A stretch of DNA of 64,000 bases. Source: Hemibagrus wyckioides (Eukaryota > Chordata > Actinopteri > Siluriformes > Bagridae). The DNA is taken from the NCBI RefSeq assembly GCF_019097595.1, contig NC_080713.1, forward strand, positions 6,072,199 through 6,136,198, given 5' to 3'. This document shows, piece after piece, positions 47,173-59,411 of this stretch. The notes beneath the pieces are model-generated. The model worked only from the letters and a program-made list of their open reading frames with translations. It was not told the origin of the DNA and searched no databases. Both the position numbers and the translations under genes were made by a program. Each line of letters starts with the position of its first letter. Position 1 is the stretch's first letter.

Positions 47173-48210
47173 AAAGATGCTAGCCAGACTTATATCTGAT
47201 ACAGTGACAGAACATGGAGTCTCCAAGCTGAAACTTTACAGTACGAAGATATAAAACATAAACTGGTTCCTTGTCCTTAGGATAAATCATTTCACCTTCC
47301 AGTAACCAAAACATACCGAATAGCATGATGTCTTTCCCCTTGAGCAATGGGCTAGCTAATAAATTTAGCACAATATGCGAACCCATGCTATATACTCTGT
47401 GAACGTATGTTGCAACAGCTGTATCTATCAGCTCATAGTTCTCTTAGCACCTGCAAAGCCTATGCTTTTTTTAAAAATATTTATTTAATGTTCAGCTCCG
47501 AATCTTGACTTTTAATCTTCACTGATAGTTCACCAGGCGGAACATTGTGCCGTTGTGTGTTTTTTTAAATGTATTTATTTATTTATTTTATTTTTCTATT
47601 TCTGAAAAATATGTTTGCGCTGCGAAAACTCATCATGCATTCAAGCCTTAACACAATCCTACTCGACGCTGATAAAAGCATCCTTTCCCCACTCTGTGTT
47701 AAGCATGCTTGAAAAACAATTAACTCGTGTAAAAGTCAGAGTGCCATTTTTCACTCCATTAAGTGCAGTCCAGTGGTTTAATTCATAGCACAAAAATGAG
47801 GCAGAACCGTTCCCGTACACGCCCATCGGTGCAACTGCTGCAATTGATCACAGCCGGTGTGCACATGCTGTAAGCATCCGGCGCTCCGTTCGAACGAGAC
47901 AACGGGTGGAGGATAGAAAGACGAGCTGTTATCTCCTCGGGTCCTGGATGTACCGACATTATCCCTCCCCTGAGAAGTTGCTGAACACAGCGTAGCGGCC
48001 TTTTGTTATGATATAAACATGGCGCTAAGCTTATAGTTGTGTCCTGGGTGTAAGTACGCACATAACCATGTTAATTATAGCTAGCGTGACCCTCGGCTAG
48101 TCAGATAATAATAAATGAAAAAGCTTTGCTGTAATGCTTAGTAAGTGTTATGCTCTAGTCAGTAGTATACATAATGTGATGTTTGTAAAGGTTCCATCTA
48201 TTATTCATTA

Positions 48211-48510
48211 TGATTAGGGGTCCAAGCACTTTTTCCTTGTAGGGGAATTCTGCAAGAATCGGCAAACCCCCTGCTGTTTAATCCATCGGGATTGCCACTG
48301 GATGCACAACATAATAATACTTTTCAACCTAAATCGGAAAATAGAATATGCAGCATGCATCCTGCCCCAAGGGGCGGGTATTGCTGTACGGTCACTGCTC
48401 ATTAGCAGCAAACATGGTTCTTCAATGTGGTTTTGGCATTTGGTGAAACTTCCTGCACATTATTCACTTTTCCAACCATCTCTTGTTTATTTTGTAATGG
48501 TTATGTAACA
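48211..48510 (+). repeat. candidate interspersed repeat
   Basis: ATTAGGGGTCCAAGCACTTT at the left is a common start of a fish repeat in my memory. The right end is not defined. Open frames across it resemble nothing known. Confidence 0.35.
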
Positions 48511-50029
48511 CCCATATTTCAGAGAAGTGATTTAGCAAATTGGGTTTCGCTCCCTCATCTGATCAAGAACACCATTTCAACTTTATACAAAATAGAAATA
48601 CTGTTCAGACACATCAGATGCATCCTGATCTGATGGTCAACCTCAGCTTTAATGTGTACAACAAAAGTCATCGTCCAGGATAACGTCTTCATCAGCAGGT
48701 ATGATTGAAGATGACTGTGGAGAAACCTCTACCTCCAAACTCCAACCTCCACTTCCACAGATCCATAAAATGCTCTCAAGCTCTTTTTCACATTTAGCTA
48801 GTCAGCTAGGCTACCGTGTGGCATATCTCAAACACTATTAGATGTTATCTAAATCATTCAACTTCCTGGAAAGACAATTTGTCGATTTACAGAATCATGG
48901 ATGTTAAGCCTTTTCATTAAGATCCGAGTTTGATATATAAAAAAAGTGACATCCAGTCGGTTCATGTTGTACCGTTATTTTCTTTGGGTTGAGACAAATA
49001 CACTGCAGTGTAGTGGATCTACAGGGTCTTGGAGAAGGAGATAAGCAGACGCAGAAGGCTAATCCTGTGGATTTTTCCCAGTGTGAAACGGGGCATAACA
49101 GCCTGCCTGCCATGAAGCAGGAAATTTGGAGCGCTTGTGTTTTCTGAAATTCATGATCACTCTTAACATGGTGTAAGGATTCCCCCAAACCTTGCATGTT
49201 TACTTGCAAGTTATGGGATGTGGGTGAGCAGTGGGATTAGTAGCTAACTAGCCAAGCTAGAATCTCTGTGCTGTTTACATTAGCTAGAACCTATGCACCA
49301 AAATCTCCACAACTGAATGTTGAGTAAGAAAAAAAAGCATTTTGGAAATTAGGAGCTAAACCTGACCATAATTTTGGGATTTTTTCTTCTATTAATCACC
49401 GCTATAACTGTGCTAGCAGTGTCAAATTAACACAGCAGATAACTGGAATAGTAAAAAACAGCAATCGAATTTTGCACTAAAATGCCATCTGAACGCTCAT
49501 TATGTATTCTGTTCATTTGCTAAGCTCACCGATTATAGATCGATACCTTCAGTTTCCTCAGCTCTGTCAGGTACTTTGAACCAGATCACCTTCATTTAGT
49601 AGCCTGGTGTCATTATACAGGAAGTTTGCATTTCAGATGATGTTCAGCTCTGTGGTTTTAGTCCAGCAGTCGTGCCATTTAAAGCCATTTGTGTGTCCTG
49701 ACATTGCCACTGGGCACACAGCGCAATTCTTTTGAAGCACTCAGGTCAGGCTTTAAAATCGATTGAACCCTAGCCATCAACAGTTCTGCAGTTTAATGTG
49801 GAGTTTGGATAAAGAGTCCATCTGGTACATTGCACACACCCAGTTATGATTTTTATCTATCGTTTTTGGTTGATTTAGAATAATGTAAATGTCTTATATA
49901 TGTCATACTCAGTATTTGGCTGACAAGATATTATCAGCAGTTTTATTAGAAGAGAAAAACAATAAGGTGACAAATGTCTTAAGAGCTGTGTTCATAAGGC
50001 TGGATAACATTTACATGACAATATTCATA
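48511..50029. other. no gene recognised
   Basis: Unique AT-rich sequence; no exon, RNA gene or repeat could be supported. Confidence 0.4.
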
Positions 50030-50205
50030 TATATTTACAGCATTTGGCAGATGCCCTTATCCACAGCAACTTACATTTTATCTTATACAACTTAGGGGCT
50101 TTGCTCAGGGGGCCAAGTGGTGGCAGCTTAGTGGACCTGGCATTTGAACTCACCTTCTGATCTGTAGTCCAATACCTTAACCACTAAGCTTCCACATTCC
50201 CCTTA
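50030..50205 (-). repeat. tRNA-derived SINE, type 1
   Basis: The inverted tail TTACAGCATTTGGCAGATGC is followed by CCAAGTGGTGGCAGCTTAGT, TGGCATTTGAACTCACCTTC and the head CCTTAACCACTAAGCTTCC. Complete apart from small deletions. Confidence 0.85.
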
Positions 50206-50339
50206 GCTTTAACTGCTTAAATACATGTTATAATACAGGGCTTAATACAGGTTCAAGTGATATTAATAAATATAATAACATTATAAGTTAATTATTTAAA
50301 AAAAACAAAACAAACATCTATCTTAATTTTGAACTTGAG

Positions 50340-50535
50340 GTCAGGGTTGCTCAGTGGTTAAGATGCTGGACTACTGAACCTACCTGAAGGTTCTGAGTTC
50401 AAATCTCAGCATTGCCAAGCTGCCTCTGCTAGGCCCTTGAGCAAAGCCCTTAACCCTCAACTGCGCAGCTGTATAAAGGAAATAAATGTAAGTAGCTCTG
50501 GATAAAGGTGTCTGCCAAATGCCATAAATGTAACT
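50340..50535 (+). repeat. tRNA-derived SINE, type 1, nearly complete
   Basis: A-box GCTCAGTGGTTAAGATGCTG, B-box GAGTTCAAATCTC, GCCCTTGAGCAAAGCCCTTA and the tail CTCTGGATAAAGGTGTCTGC are all present. It faces the copy at 50030-50205 head-to-head at about 135 bp. Confidence 0.88.
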
Positions 50536-51365
50536 GGAGTGATGTAGTTGAGGTTGAGGAACTTTCAGAGCCATAATTCTTAGACTATTCTGACAGTGCT
50601 GCCAACACCACGGGGTTTGTTTCCGGTGTTCTCTCCAGTGTTTCTGGCTGCATAGTGGTCGGGTTTCAAATTTAATTAAAAAAAGTCTCTAGAGTTTGGA
50701 CTTTTCAGGTGTGTATCGCTGCTAAATAAGATTTATATTGGCACAGATGTGAGTCAGAATAACCTCCAATTCTTCCTCTGAGAATTTGGAACTTTCAGTT
50801 GGAGCGGAAGTTTTTTTTTTTTTGTTTGGGTTGCAAAAATATCAATGAGAACTTGTTTCTAAAAGATTTATGCAATCCTTATGCATTTTAAAAGATCGTG
50901 ACATTCATCCAAGAATCCACTACTGTCAACTCTTCCTCTCTTGGATAAAAGCACATTGTAAATGCAATGTAATTGTTCCATTAATAGAGTTATGTCACTG
51001 TCAACGTCAGTATCGACCGGCAGCTGCTGCTGATGGCTGGATTGTTGTAAAACATAATTAACACATCCTCTTTTGACAATTGGTGTATGAGAGAAGAACA
51101 AGATCAAAACCGCTGATGAGACGGCAGTGATGTCAGCGGATTTGTTTAGTAGTGAACCAAGCATGGGGTATCTATGCATTAAGCATGTTTTTGTCCTGTA
51201 AACTGTCTGTTACTGAAGACATCTTTTTGACTTCACTAAATAGAAATCAAATAACTTAGCCATATAATTGGTTCTGCTTTTCACTTATAGGTATAGAGTA
51301 TCAGAAAGAGCTTATACCATGTTTCTTCTGTTACCTTTAAGGGCATTTTCAGATATATATATAAT

Positions 51366-51398
51366 AAACAAACCAAAGTATATACTTTTGGTTTGTTT
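51366..51398. repeat. 33-bp near-perfect palindrome
   Basis: AAACAAACCAAA and TTTGGTTTGTTT face each other around GTATATAC with a one-base imbalance. TA-rich sequence flanks it on the left. Confidence 0.8.
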
Positions 51399-51654
51399 GA
51401 TTTTAACAAAATATACTTATAAATAAGTATTTGGATCAGTCAATAAACAGCTTGCTCAGCTATTCCGCAAATATACAGGACATACTGCATTTATGCAGAG
51501 CTACAGCTCTTGGATCAATTTTCACCTCTTGGATCAGTTTAAGAGCTCATTTCTACTCTCTGTAAATATTTGCCCACAAATACAGTATGATGCACAGAAT
51601 GCTTGGGTCACATGCAGCAGGGTTTGATTCAAATGGACCAATGAGTCAATAAGT

Positions 51655-51875
51655 CTCAAGTGGTCAAGGCTCTGGATCGTTGACTGGAAGATCGGGGTTC
51701 AAGCCCCAGCACCACCAAGCTGCCACCATTGGCCCTTTAGCAAGGCCTAACCCACCCCGCTCCAGGGGCCCTGCATCATAGCTGACCCTGCACTCTGACC
51801 CCAACCCCCAAGGATGGGATATGCGAAGAAAGAATTTCACTATGCTGCAATGTATATGTGACAACTTTTCAGTAG
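51655..51875 (+). repeat. tRNA-derived SINE, type 2, nearly complete
   Basis: The head AGTGGTCAAGGCTCTGGATC, B-box GGGTTCAAGCCCC, GCTCCAGGGGCCCTGCATCA and the tail AAAGAATTTCACTATGCTGC are all present. It is the best plus-strand copy of this family. Confidence 0.87.
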
Positions 51876-54504
51876 TGAACACTCTTCTGTTTCAGCTGAT
51901 GCACCCAATTCTGAGGTGGCGCTCATTAATTTTAGAATTTAATTTCAGCAAAGAAATGAGGACAAGAACAAAGAGAAATAGGTCTGGACAAGTAACATAT
52001 ATAAAGACACAGGGGTGGCTTGAGGTTGAGCAAAAACATCCACTGACCTACAGAAAGAATTCTGATTTATTGAGGTCAATTTGGATTACAATTCAGAGAT
52101 TATGTTTAGGTAACAAGATCATGGGAACTTTCTAGAAAAAAAAAGTAATTTGAGTTCAGCCTTTGTTATGCTGTAGCCAAAACCTTTCACTAATCTCCAG
52201 CAAATTGAGTCTGTAACACACGGCTGAGGACAAGACTGTAGGGCGCACTGATTTGGAACAAAGCAGGCAGTCAGATTTGGACACAGCCATAGCACATGGA
52301 GAATGGGACAAAGGGGAAACTGGCTTACATCTGTCAAGGCAGTTAGTGATTTGGTGGTTGATAATCACCATCTGAGGTGCAATAGCTTGTTCTTGCTGAA
52401 AGATCACTAAATGTAAAGTCTTGCATTATGTGCGCTCAGCTCGTTTGATAAAGGTTTTTTGTCTTGTTTTTTGTCTTGAGTTTCTGTTCTCTTATAAAGT
52501 GAAAGCTAATTTAATGGCAAATGTAGCTATATTGATGAACAAAAGAACTGACTGGAAATACCAACTAAAGTCTGTTGCATAACCACTACAATTACATTAA
52601 GGCGGATTGGTTTAGACTTTTGTGGAACCAAGCCATTATTAAAAAAAAAAAACTCAAAATGATATGAGGTTGTGAGGCTAGGGCTGATTTCTGTCTACCC
52701 TAGACTGCAAATTCATCCCAGTCATAAAAGAAATCAGCCCCAGACCCACTACTTTATGTCATTTGTGTATATTTCATAAAGCATTACAGACTTACAACCT
52801 ACAATACAACTGTGTATTTAACATTTTGTAATCCTTTGCCTCTCATCACTATCTTATAAAGTGATCACTGAGAGATGTGGAGTTTGTAATGCATTGCTAA
52901 TGCCCTAAAAGCTTCATTATTGAGATATATCAATAGAATATAGATATAAATACAATCTGTCACTGCCTTAATAAGTTGTCAGTCCATGAGGAAGCCCAAA
53001 CAAGATATAACATTGAGAAAACATGGATCCTGAGAAAAAGAAAACTGGCCACAGCAAGGAGATAATAAAGCTCAGCCGCAGTTTAGCCTCTTACAAATTT
53101 TTGACTTCTTTTTCATACAGACATTATTAAGGTTGTGAACATGTCGGCAAAATTATAACCATACAGTGCTGTATAATAAATGAAATGCTCAAATATAAAA
53201 TATTAGGATCGGAAATGCTCAGCTCCAATCTGGCTAGGGATCCATGGAATATACATTTTCAGTAGATATATGATATATTTTCGGTTAAACTGAATTACTA
53301 TGGCTGAGCACTCAAATGCAAACGGCAACAAAAATCTTCTTCTGGAAAGAACATTTTAACTCACAGCTCTGTTAGAGCCTGGAGATGAGATTTTTAGTGG
53401 TGCTAACATGGAGATGTGGTTTTAGCGATCGTGGCAGTCAAGCATTTTTTTTTGCATACTACTGCAGAGCAAGATTACTTTCCACTCAATTCCACCGTGG
53501 CAGACATTTTATGGAACTCAAGAGGCTTGGAATCAAGGATACATGCACTGTAATGGGTCTTGGGTCCTTTTTAGCTTCTCTAGTGATGAGCATGCAGACC
53601 ATGCACTCAGGACCAGGTTGTCTTCCCTCTGTGTTGGAGGAAGCAAGATATAACAGACTAAACCCTATAACAGAGAAAGCAGCAGCCTTTGATTCAGAGT
53701 TTAAGGCATGCTGTGGCTCTCTGTGTGCCCTGAGCTGATTCCCCTGGGCGCAACACCTCTGCTGGGCAAAACACAGGGGTGAAAGACTTGGCATTCTTTT
53801 TCTGTCTGCCTGTATCCTCACACACCCTCGATGCTGCTTGCTTTCTCTATTTCCCAGACTGAATGTGGTCTATGGTGCTATGTGATCCGACTCCAGATGC
53901 ATGCACCCCCAGTCTCTTGTTTGCAAGAACATGCCACATGCTGCTTATGGACTTCCTCGAGGTGGAAAATTTTCCCCTTGTTCCCTCCATCTGCCACCAT
54001 TACTCTACTGACTTTTCTTTGTTCTTGTCATTTGTGCTACTCGCTTTAGAGGACATGGTGTTTTGAGATCGTGTGCATGCAGTATGTCATGCAGGGTGGC
54101 CGTTGTGTTTCGTTTCTGCTGGAGTGCTTTGCTTGATTAAGATCTGAGGCGTGTCAGGCGTGTCTCCGATCACGGAGCGTTAATCGAACCAGAAGGCACT
54201 CAGTGTGAACTGGAACACATCAATGCTGGTGGCGCAGTTCTGCTCGGGCTTTAATATAGTACAGAGCTGGAAGAACAGACCCAAAAATAGTCATGTGTCT
54301 AATATGCATTACACTGCAAATATGTTAAAAAAATAAAAAACAATGCATCTATTAACTGCTCCACATATTTATCTCTGCATCCAAATTTAACCCAAAGTGG
54401 AAAATTTAAACCAAACTGGTGATGCGATTTATTTGTTTAACTCTTTCACACAAAGGCCAAAAGATTTCTCACATATTTGCCCATCCAAATGGTTTTGGAT
54501 GTTT
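51876..54504. other. no gene recognised; unique sequence
   Basis: No exon is supported. Open frames of 117 and 111 codons at 53385-53821 overlap on opposite strands and have no recognised domain. 54090-54260 is relatively CG-containing unique sequence. Confidence 0.35.
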
Positions 54505-54940
54505 CCCTGTTCCCCATTCATTCCACTGAATTACTTTGTTATGTCACACTCCACACTAGTTCTTAATGGCTCATATGGAAGTAGACACTCATGGATTTAA
54601 GAAAGCATGTCTGGTTTTACCTAGACTATTAAAGCAATATATTCATAGCAAGCTCCCCAAAAAGCAGGTTAGAAAACATTTTTTTCCCACACAAATGTTT
54701 ATATCTTCAAATGAATTGGTGATATCAAACCCATTTCTGTGCTCTGAGATGCCCCAAGTGCTTTTTCAAAAGCATCTATAATTTGAAGGTGTTATCTTCA
54801 ACCTCTAAAATACTGTGTAAGGTTATCTGAGGTAAAAATGTCTCACATCGAAAGTCACCAGTGTCCTGAGTAATTTTCTATCAGACTTGCGATAAAATAA
54901 TTCATTTGTTTGTGCTGATTGAAAATGTCTGATAAGTTAA
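54505..54940 (+). repeat. repeat family Y, longest copy
   Basis: Collinear with 26225-26585, and inverted with 36054-36235 in its right half. Words include TATGTCACACTCCA, GAAGTAGACACTC, TGATATCAAACCCATTTCTG and GCTGATTGAAAATGTC. About 70 bp around 54825-54880 are not in copy 1. Confidence 0.65.
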
Positions 54941-55769
54941 TTTCCCTGAAAGGGCTCATGCCTGCAGGAAATGCCTCCTGCACCTGCCCTGTGAACACTT
55001 CTGGCAAAAACAAAGTAGGAAAAACAGTGTGTACACAATTTCTGGGAAGAACATTAATGCAGAACACACTTAATTACATACTTAAAGACATAAATAAAGA
55101 CCTTGAAACTTGTGTGCATGTTGCATACAGACTAGACCTTAATGGAAACAACCAGACGAAATAACTCTTGCTAGTTAGCTCTATAGGTAGAGGGCATAGT
55201 TATACAATTATATATTGCCATAAATCTTTTTTTTTTTTTTTTCAACTGTAGTGTGAATTACAGCCTTCAACCCTGACCAACCTATAATAGAAAAAATAAA
55301 TAAGTAAAAAATGTGTCTACATTTTTATTCTACACATCACCAACAAATATGACTGACAAAAACTCATCTATATACAAAGCCAATAGAGCGAGCACTGAAC
55401 CAAGCAGAAGGACAAACTATCAATTTTCTCTGCAAATTTACACTGTAGTTTGATGACAAAAGGAAATGGACCACATTGACAAACTGGGGTTTGTTAATTA
55501 CACCCATAACCATTGTTTCACACAAAGAAGTGATAAGGAACAATGAGCATAAATGAAATGTGCGTTTTTCCATCTGCACCAGTTGGATGAAAGTTCTATC
55601 ATAACTTAGTCTCATGTTCGTTTTTATAGACTACCACGTTCAGTGACGTAGTTTTAACATAGCATGAAGATACAGATACAGATACTCTGTAGCAGGTGAA
55701 ATATATGCCTTAACCAAAACAAATTCTGTTTAAATTAAAGTTTGTCTAATAACCATACGTTTCATGTTA

Positions 55770-56260
55770 CATTGGAATCTCGGAATATGAATTTAATTAG
55801 TTCTGGAGGTGAGTTCTTATGGCTAAAATTTCGAAATCAATTGTCCCGTAAGAAATAATGTAAATGCAGACAATCCTTTCCAGCCACCCAAAAATATTAC
55901 CAATACTCAGCGTATGGCTGCTTACAAAGAACTGACCCAAGCCAAGCATTCCAAGTCAAGGGTCCTCACAGGAAATCATGCCACCAAGCTTGGGCTAAAA
56001 ATAGAACAGACCGCCCACGCCACCAATCTGTCAACAAAAAAACACCAGAAAAAATCACCTAGCTTTAAATGCATGCTGAAGGCAATGTTGGTATCGTGGG
56101 TTGACTCTTTCGCTGACTGAAGCTGGACATATGTGCAACTTAGCCGGCGTTCAGTTCGGATTGTTCGTATGCCGAAAATTCTTTGTATGCCACTTGCAAA
56201 ATTTCACTTCTTAAGGCAAAAATTCGTAAGGGAGGGCATTCGTATGCCACGGTTCCACTT
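55770..56260. mobile_element. non-autonomous DNA transposon with imperfect inverted ends
   Basis: The left end TTGGAATCTCGGAATATGAA and the inverted right end GTGGAACCGTGGCATACGAA are similar. Further inside, TTCGTATGCC-type words recur near the right end. No transposase is present; the 68-codon frame at 55914-56120 matches nothing known. Superfamily not determined. Confidence 0.5.
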
Positions 56261-56824
56261 TTTGGATTTTGTGAGGACTGTGGGGAGGATTATTGTGGTC
56301 TATGATCACAGGGCCACTTTAAGTTTTTAATGAAACACATCAATGTAACTGATCATAAAATAATCTTCAAAGTAGCTATTATACATAGTTTTACTTTAAG
56401 CAAAAAAATTTTAAAAATGAAAAATAAAAAAGTTTTCAGTATTTTAAACCAACTCCAGTGATATACAATAATGTCATTCGGTTGTTCAAAACATTCAGAT
56501 TTGCATCCACTTCATGATCTTTTCCTCCTATGGTTCATTACGCTTGTTGCATGAGAACCCAAACAGAACAAGTACAAAAACAAGAAATGGGTCATTTGTG
56601 TCTCTGCTTTATTGCGAACTTCAGAGACAGACCTTGATTGAAGATGCTAAACACTTTCCTGCAGTTTGATCATGGATGTAGCATTAGCTGTTCATGTTGG
56701 ATCATGTCATATGATAAGCCTGATGGAATGGAGTGTTGAAAGTCAGACCATCTGATTAAAGTTCGATTTTTCATCACTTCACTCAACCAAAATTCTACAC
56801 CGCTCTAGTTTACTGCTTTGGGTG

Positions 56825-56960
56825 AAACTTGGAATTTCCGATTTCTGACTAGAAAAAATACTTCAACCTTCATACCTTCAACTTGGAAAATTCTGGAAGG
56901 AATCCTGAACTGGGAGTTCATCACGTGACATTAAACCAACATGGCTGCTCACAGCATCAA
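56825..56960. repeat. candidate MITE fragment
   Basis: AACTTGGAATTTCCGATTTC, CAACTTGGAAAATTCTGG and GAACTGGGAGTTCATCACGT recall fish elements with repeated GGAATTTCC-type ends. Ends are not defined. Confidence 0.3.
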
Positions 56961-58904
56961 CAGTAAACAAAGGTACACTTTTGCATCTTTTAACTCAGTT
57001 CTACCGCACATACTAATTCTAGCTTAAGCTCATTCGACATACAGAGATATTATCTTGCGAAATTTATATCAGTGACCATACAATTTACTGTAAAAGCAGA
57101 TAGCTGGCTAGATTGTTTCTAAGCGAAAATAAACATGGAGGCATCCACACTGTGCAGCTTAAACACAAGAATTAAGGTTCGATAATGATTAGAAGTCTGA
57201 AGTAAGTCGAACTCATAATAACTACACCCTGACTTCCAATTCAGCTGGTGTAACTGACTGCAGATATCTGTCTGTATCCCAACCTCTCATTTTGAAATGT
57301 TTTATGCCTGTTCATACCTGACGCTCCAGACAAGTATTTTTGACCTTTCAGAAAATAGCTGTATCTCAGATCTTTAACCTTTTCCTACCATGAGACAGCA
57401 AAGATCTAAGGCTGGCCTGTACGAGTGTAATTACAGGATATGCTTGGTAGTAGGTGTGGCTGAGATTGTGATGTTCTAGAGATAATTGCTAGTAAGTAAA
57501 ATTCATCACGTCTATTCTATTAGGTGTCCTGCTATTGTCTCTTAGTCCCTCTCCCTCATTCCTGATCGCTTTATTAAAGAAACACTGACTGTCCTTGTCT
57601 CAATATTAAAATGATTCATGCTATAATTGCTTTTTTTTTTTTTATAAACAAACCAAGTCCAAACCTGAAATCTTTGTAGAAGCATGAAGGACATTTTCCA
57701 TCTTACTCCCTGGTAGTTCATCTCTGGCACCATTATAGTAGTGAACAAAAAGAAAGAGCCACATTATTTACTTGTTAATGAAATGTATTGATTATTCAAT
57801 TTCTGTGTAACTACTGCAACCCCTACCCCCTATTTGAGAACATGTTCATTGTAGCAATAACAACAATTACTTATCCTTTAACCACCAGAGACTATTTCAC
57901 TTCAGACGTATCATGCAGTGTTGGAGTCCATCTAAACATAATAATCTTAGATAAAGTAATGGGCTTGTGGAGGATTGTTTTCACACAGAAGTGTTCAATG
58001 TTTTTGGGCAAAATGGTTAATTTAGTTTGTTAATGTCCCTCTGGTCTTGTTATAAAACATCATCACTTATGTAATGAATATTCCTGTATTTAAGCAGAAC
58101 CACCTGCAAATGATGCACCTTCTTTTCTATACTGGTAATTCCAATCTGCAAGCAATCCTATGGCTCCAGGATTTATGATTAACCTTCTCTGTTTGGAAAA
58201 CGCTATCCAAAGCCATACTCCCAAACCAGAATGCTGATTTAAACTCATATTCCCAACTTGCTCAGGATGCTCAGGGAAAAAAAAATAAGAGTATAAAATA
58301 ACTCAATGTGACCATCAAGGTATAGAAGTTACTGAATACCAGATGAAAGCGCTAAAAGAGCAGCAGGAGCTTATGATTTAGCTACTGTCAGCGGGTTAGC
58401 TCTCACTCTGACTGCCTGGACCAGGAGCAGTGTCCGTGCATTGCTGATACCTATGCTCATTCTGCAAGGTCACAAAGAGCACATAGCCTACAGAACAAAC
58501 TAGTCAGCTAACGTTAGCTTGCTCGATAGAAGCTCTGGTTGTAAACTCACAGCGAACTGCATGCCTCATACAGCGGGACAAATATAGGAGCTTTCTTTTA
58601 CGATCTATGAATATCTCGAGCTAAATAGACAACTAGATGAAATCTAGTGTTGAGGAAAATAATGATGGTTTTGTTTAGCCTGTTAAATATATGTATATTT
58701 CTTTCTATATTAGTCAATAGCTGAGAGTCTAGCTAGTACTTTCAAACAACTCTATTTTGTTGTTTTCTTTTCCTTTTATAAACTTTCTAACTCCTGCTTA
58801 TTACCTTCAGTCCTGTCTGTCACTCTGAATCCTGAGTAAAGTTTTGTCTGAGCTGTTATACAGTATAATATATGCATAACAAAAAATGACATGGTAGATA
58901 TACA
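56961..58904. other. no gene recognised
   Basis: AT-rich unique sequence; no exon or repeat could be supported. Confidence 0.4.
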
Positions 58905-58998
58905 ATATACGGACAAAAGTGTGTTTTCACCTGACCACCACACTCACATGTGCATCCCATTCCAAAACCATGGCCCGTAATATGGAGTTAGTTCGCGT
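58905..58998 (+). mobile_element. Tc1-type transposon end fragment
   Basis: ATATACGGACAAAAGTGTGT is followed by CACCTGACCACCACACTCAC and CATCCCATTCCAAAACCATG. From memory this is the terminal region of another fish Tc1-like element or derived MITE. The other end is not seen. Confidence 0.6.
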
Positions 58999-59375
58999 TA
59001 ACAACCCAAAGATCTCATTGAAATATCGCGTTTATAGTACATGACTTTGCCCAGGTGAACCAGAGATTTGAGATTGAGTAAATGTACCCAACTCTTTCAG
59101 CAAGGACTTTTTTTTTTAATTGAAGCAGTGAATAATAATAGAAGATCTGGTCTTGACCTTTTAGATATTTGTGTTGCAAGTGGCTGTGACCAAATTAAGC
59201 CCTCGTAGTGTATGTTGCAGTAGCAGTGTAGCAACAAGAGTAGATTTCTGCCATGTGTGAGATAGCACACTCTTCCAGAATGGCAGGATTGATGACTAAC
59301 TCCCAACTGCTTGTGTTATTTTATGTAAGTTACCAGCTGAGTTGCATAAGTCTTTTCTCTCACTTTCGGTCTCTC

Positions 59376-59377
<2 letters not shown>

Positions 59378-59405
<28 letters not shown>
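59378..59405. repeat. (AC)n microsatellite
   Basis: A short AC run. Confidence 0.95.

Positions 59406-59411
<6 letters not shown>

Noticed and set aside
50340..50420. tRNA-like A and B boxes as a possible tRNA gene
   Set aside because: The head continues into a SINE body and tail, and a full tRNA cloverleaf is not present.
53385..53821. 117- and 111-codon frames on opposite strands
   Set aside because: No recognisable domain, no splice context and no codon signal that I could judge; chance frames of this length are expected in 64 kb.
55914..56120. A 68-codon frame inside the element at 55770-56260
   Set aside because: It is short, has no known domain and is probably chance within a non-autonomous element.
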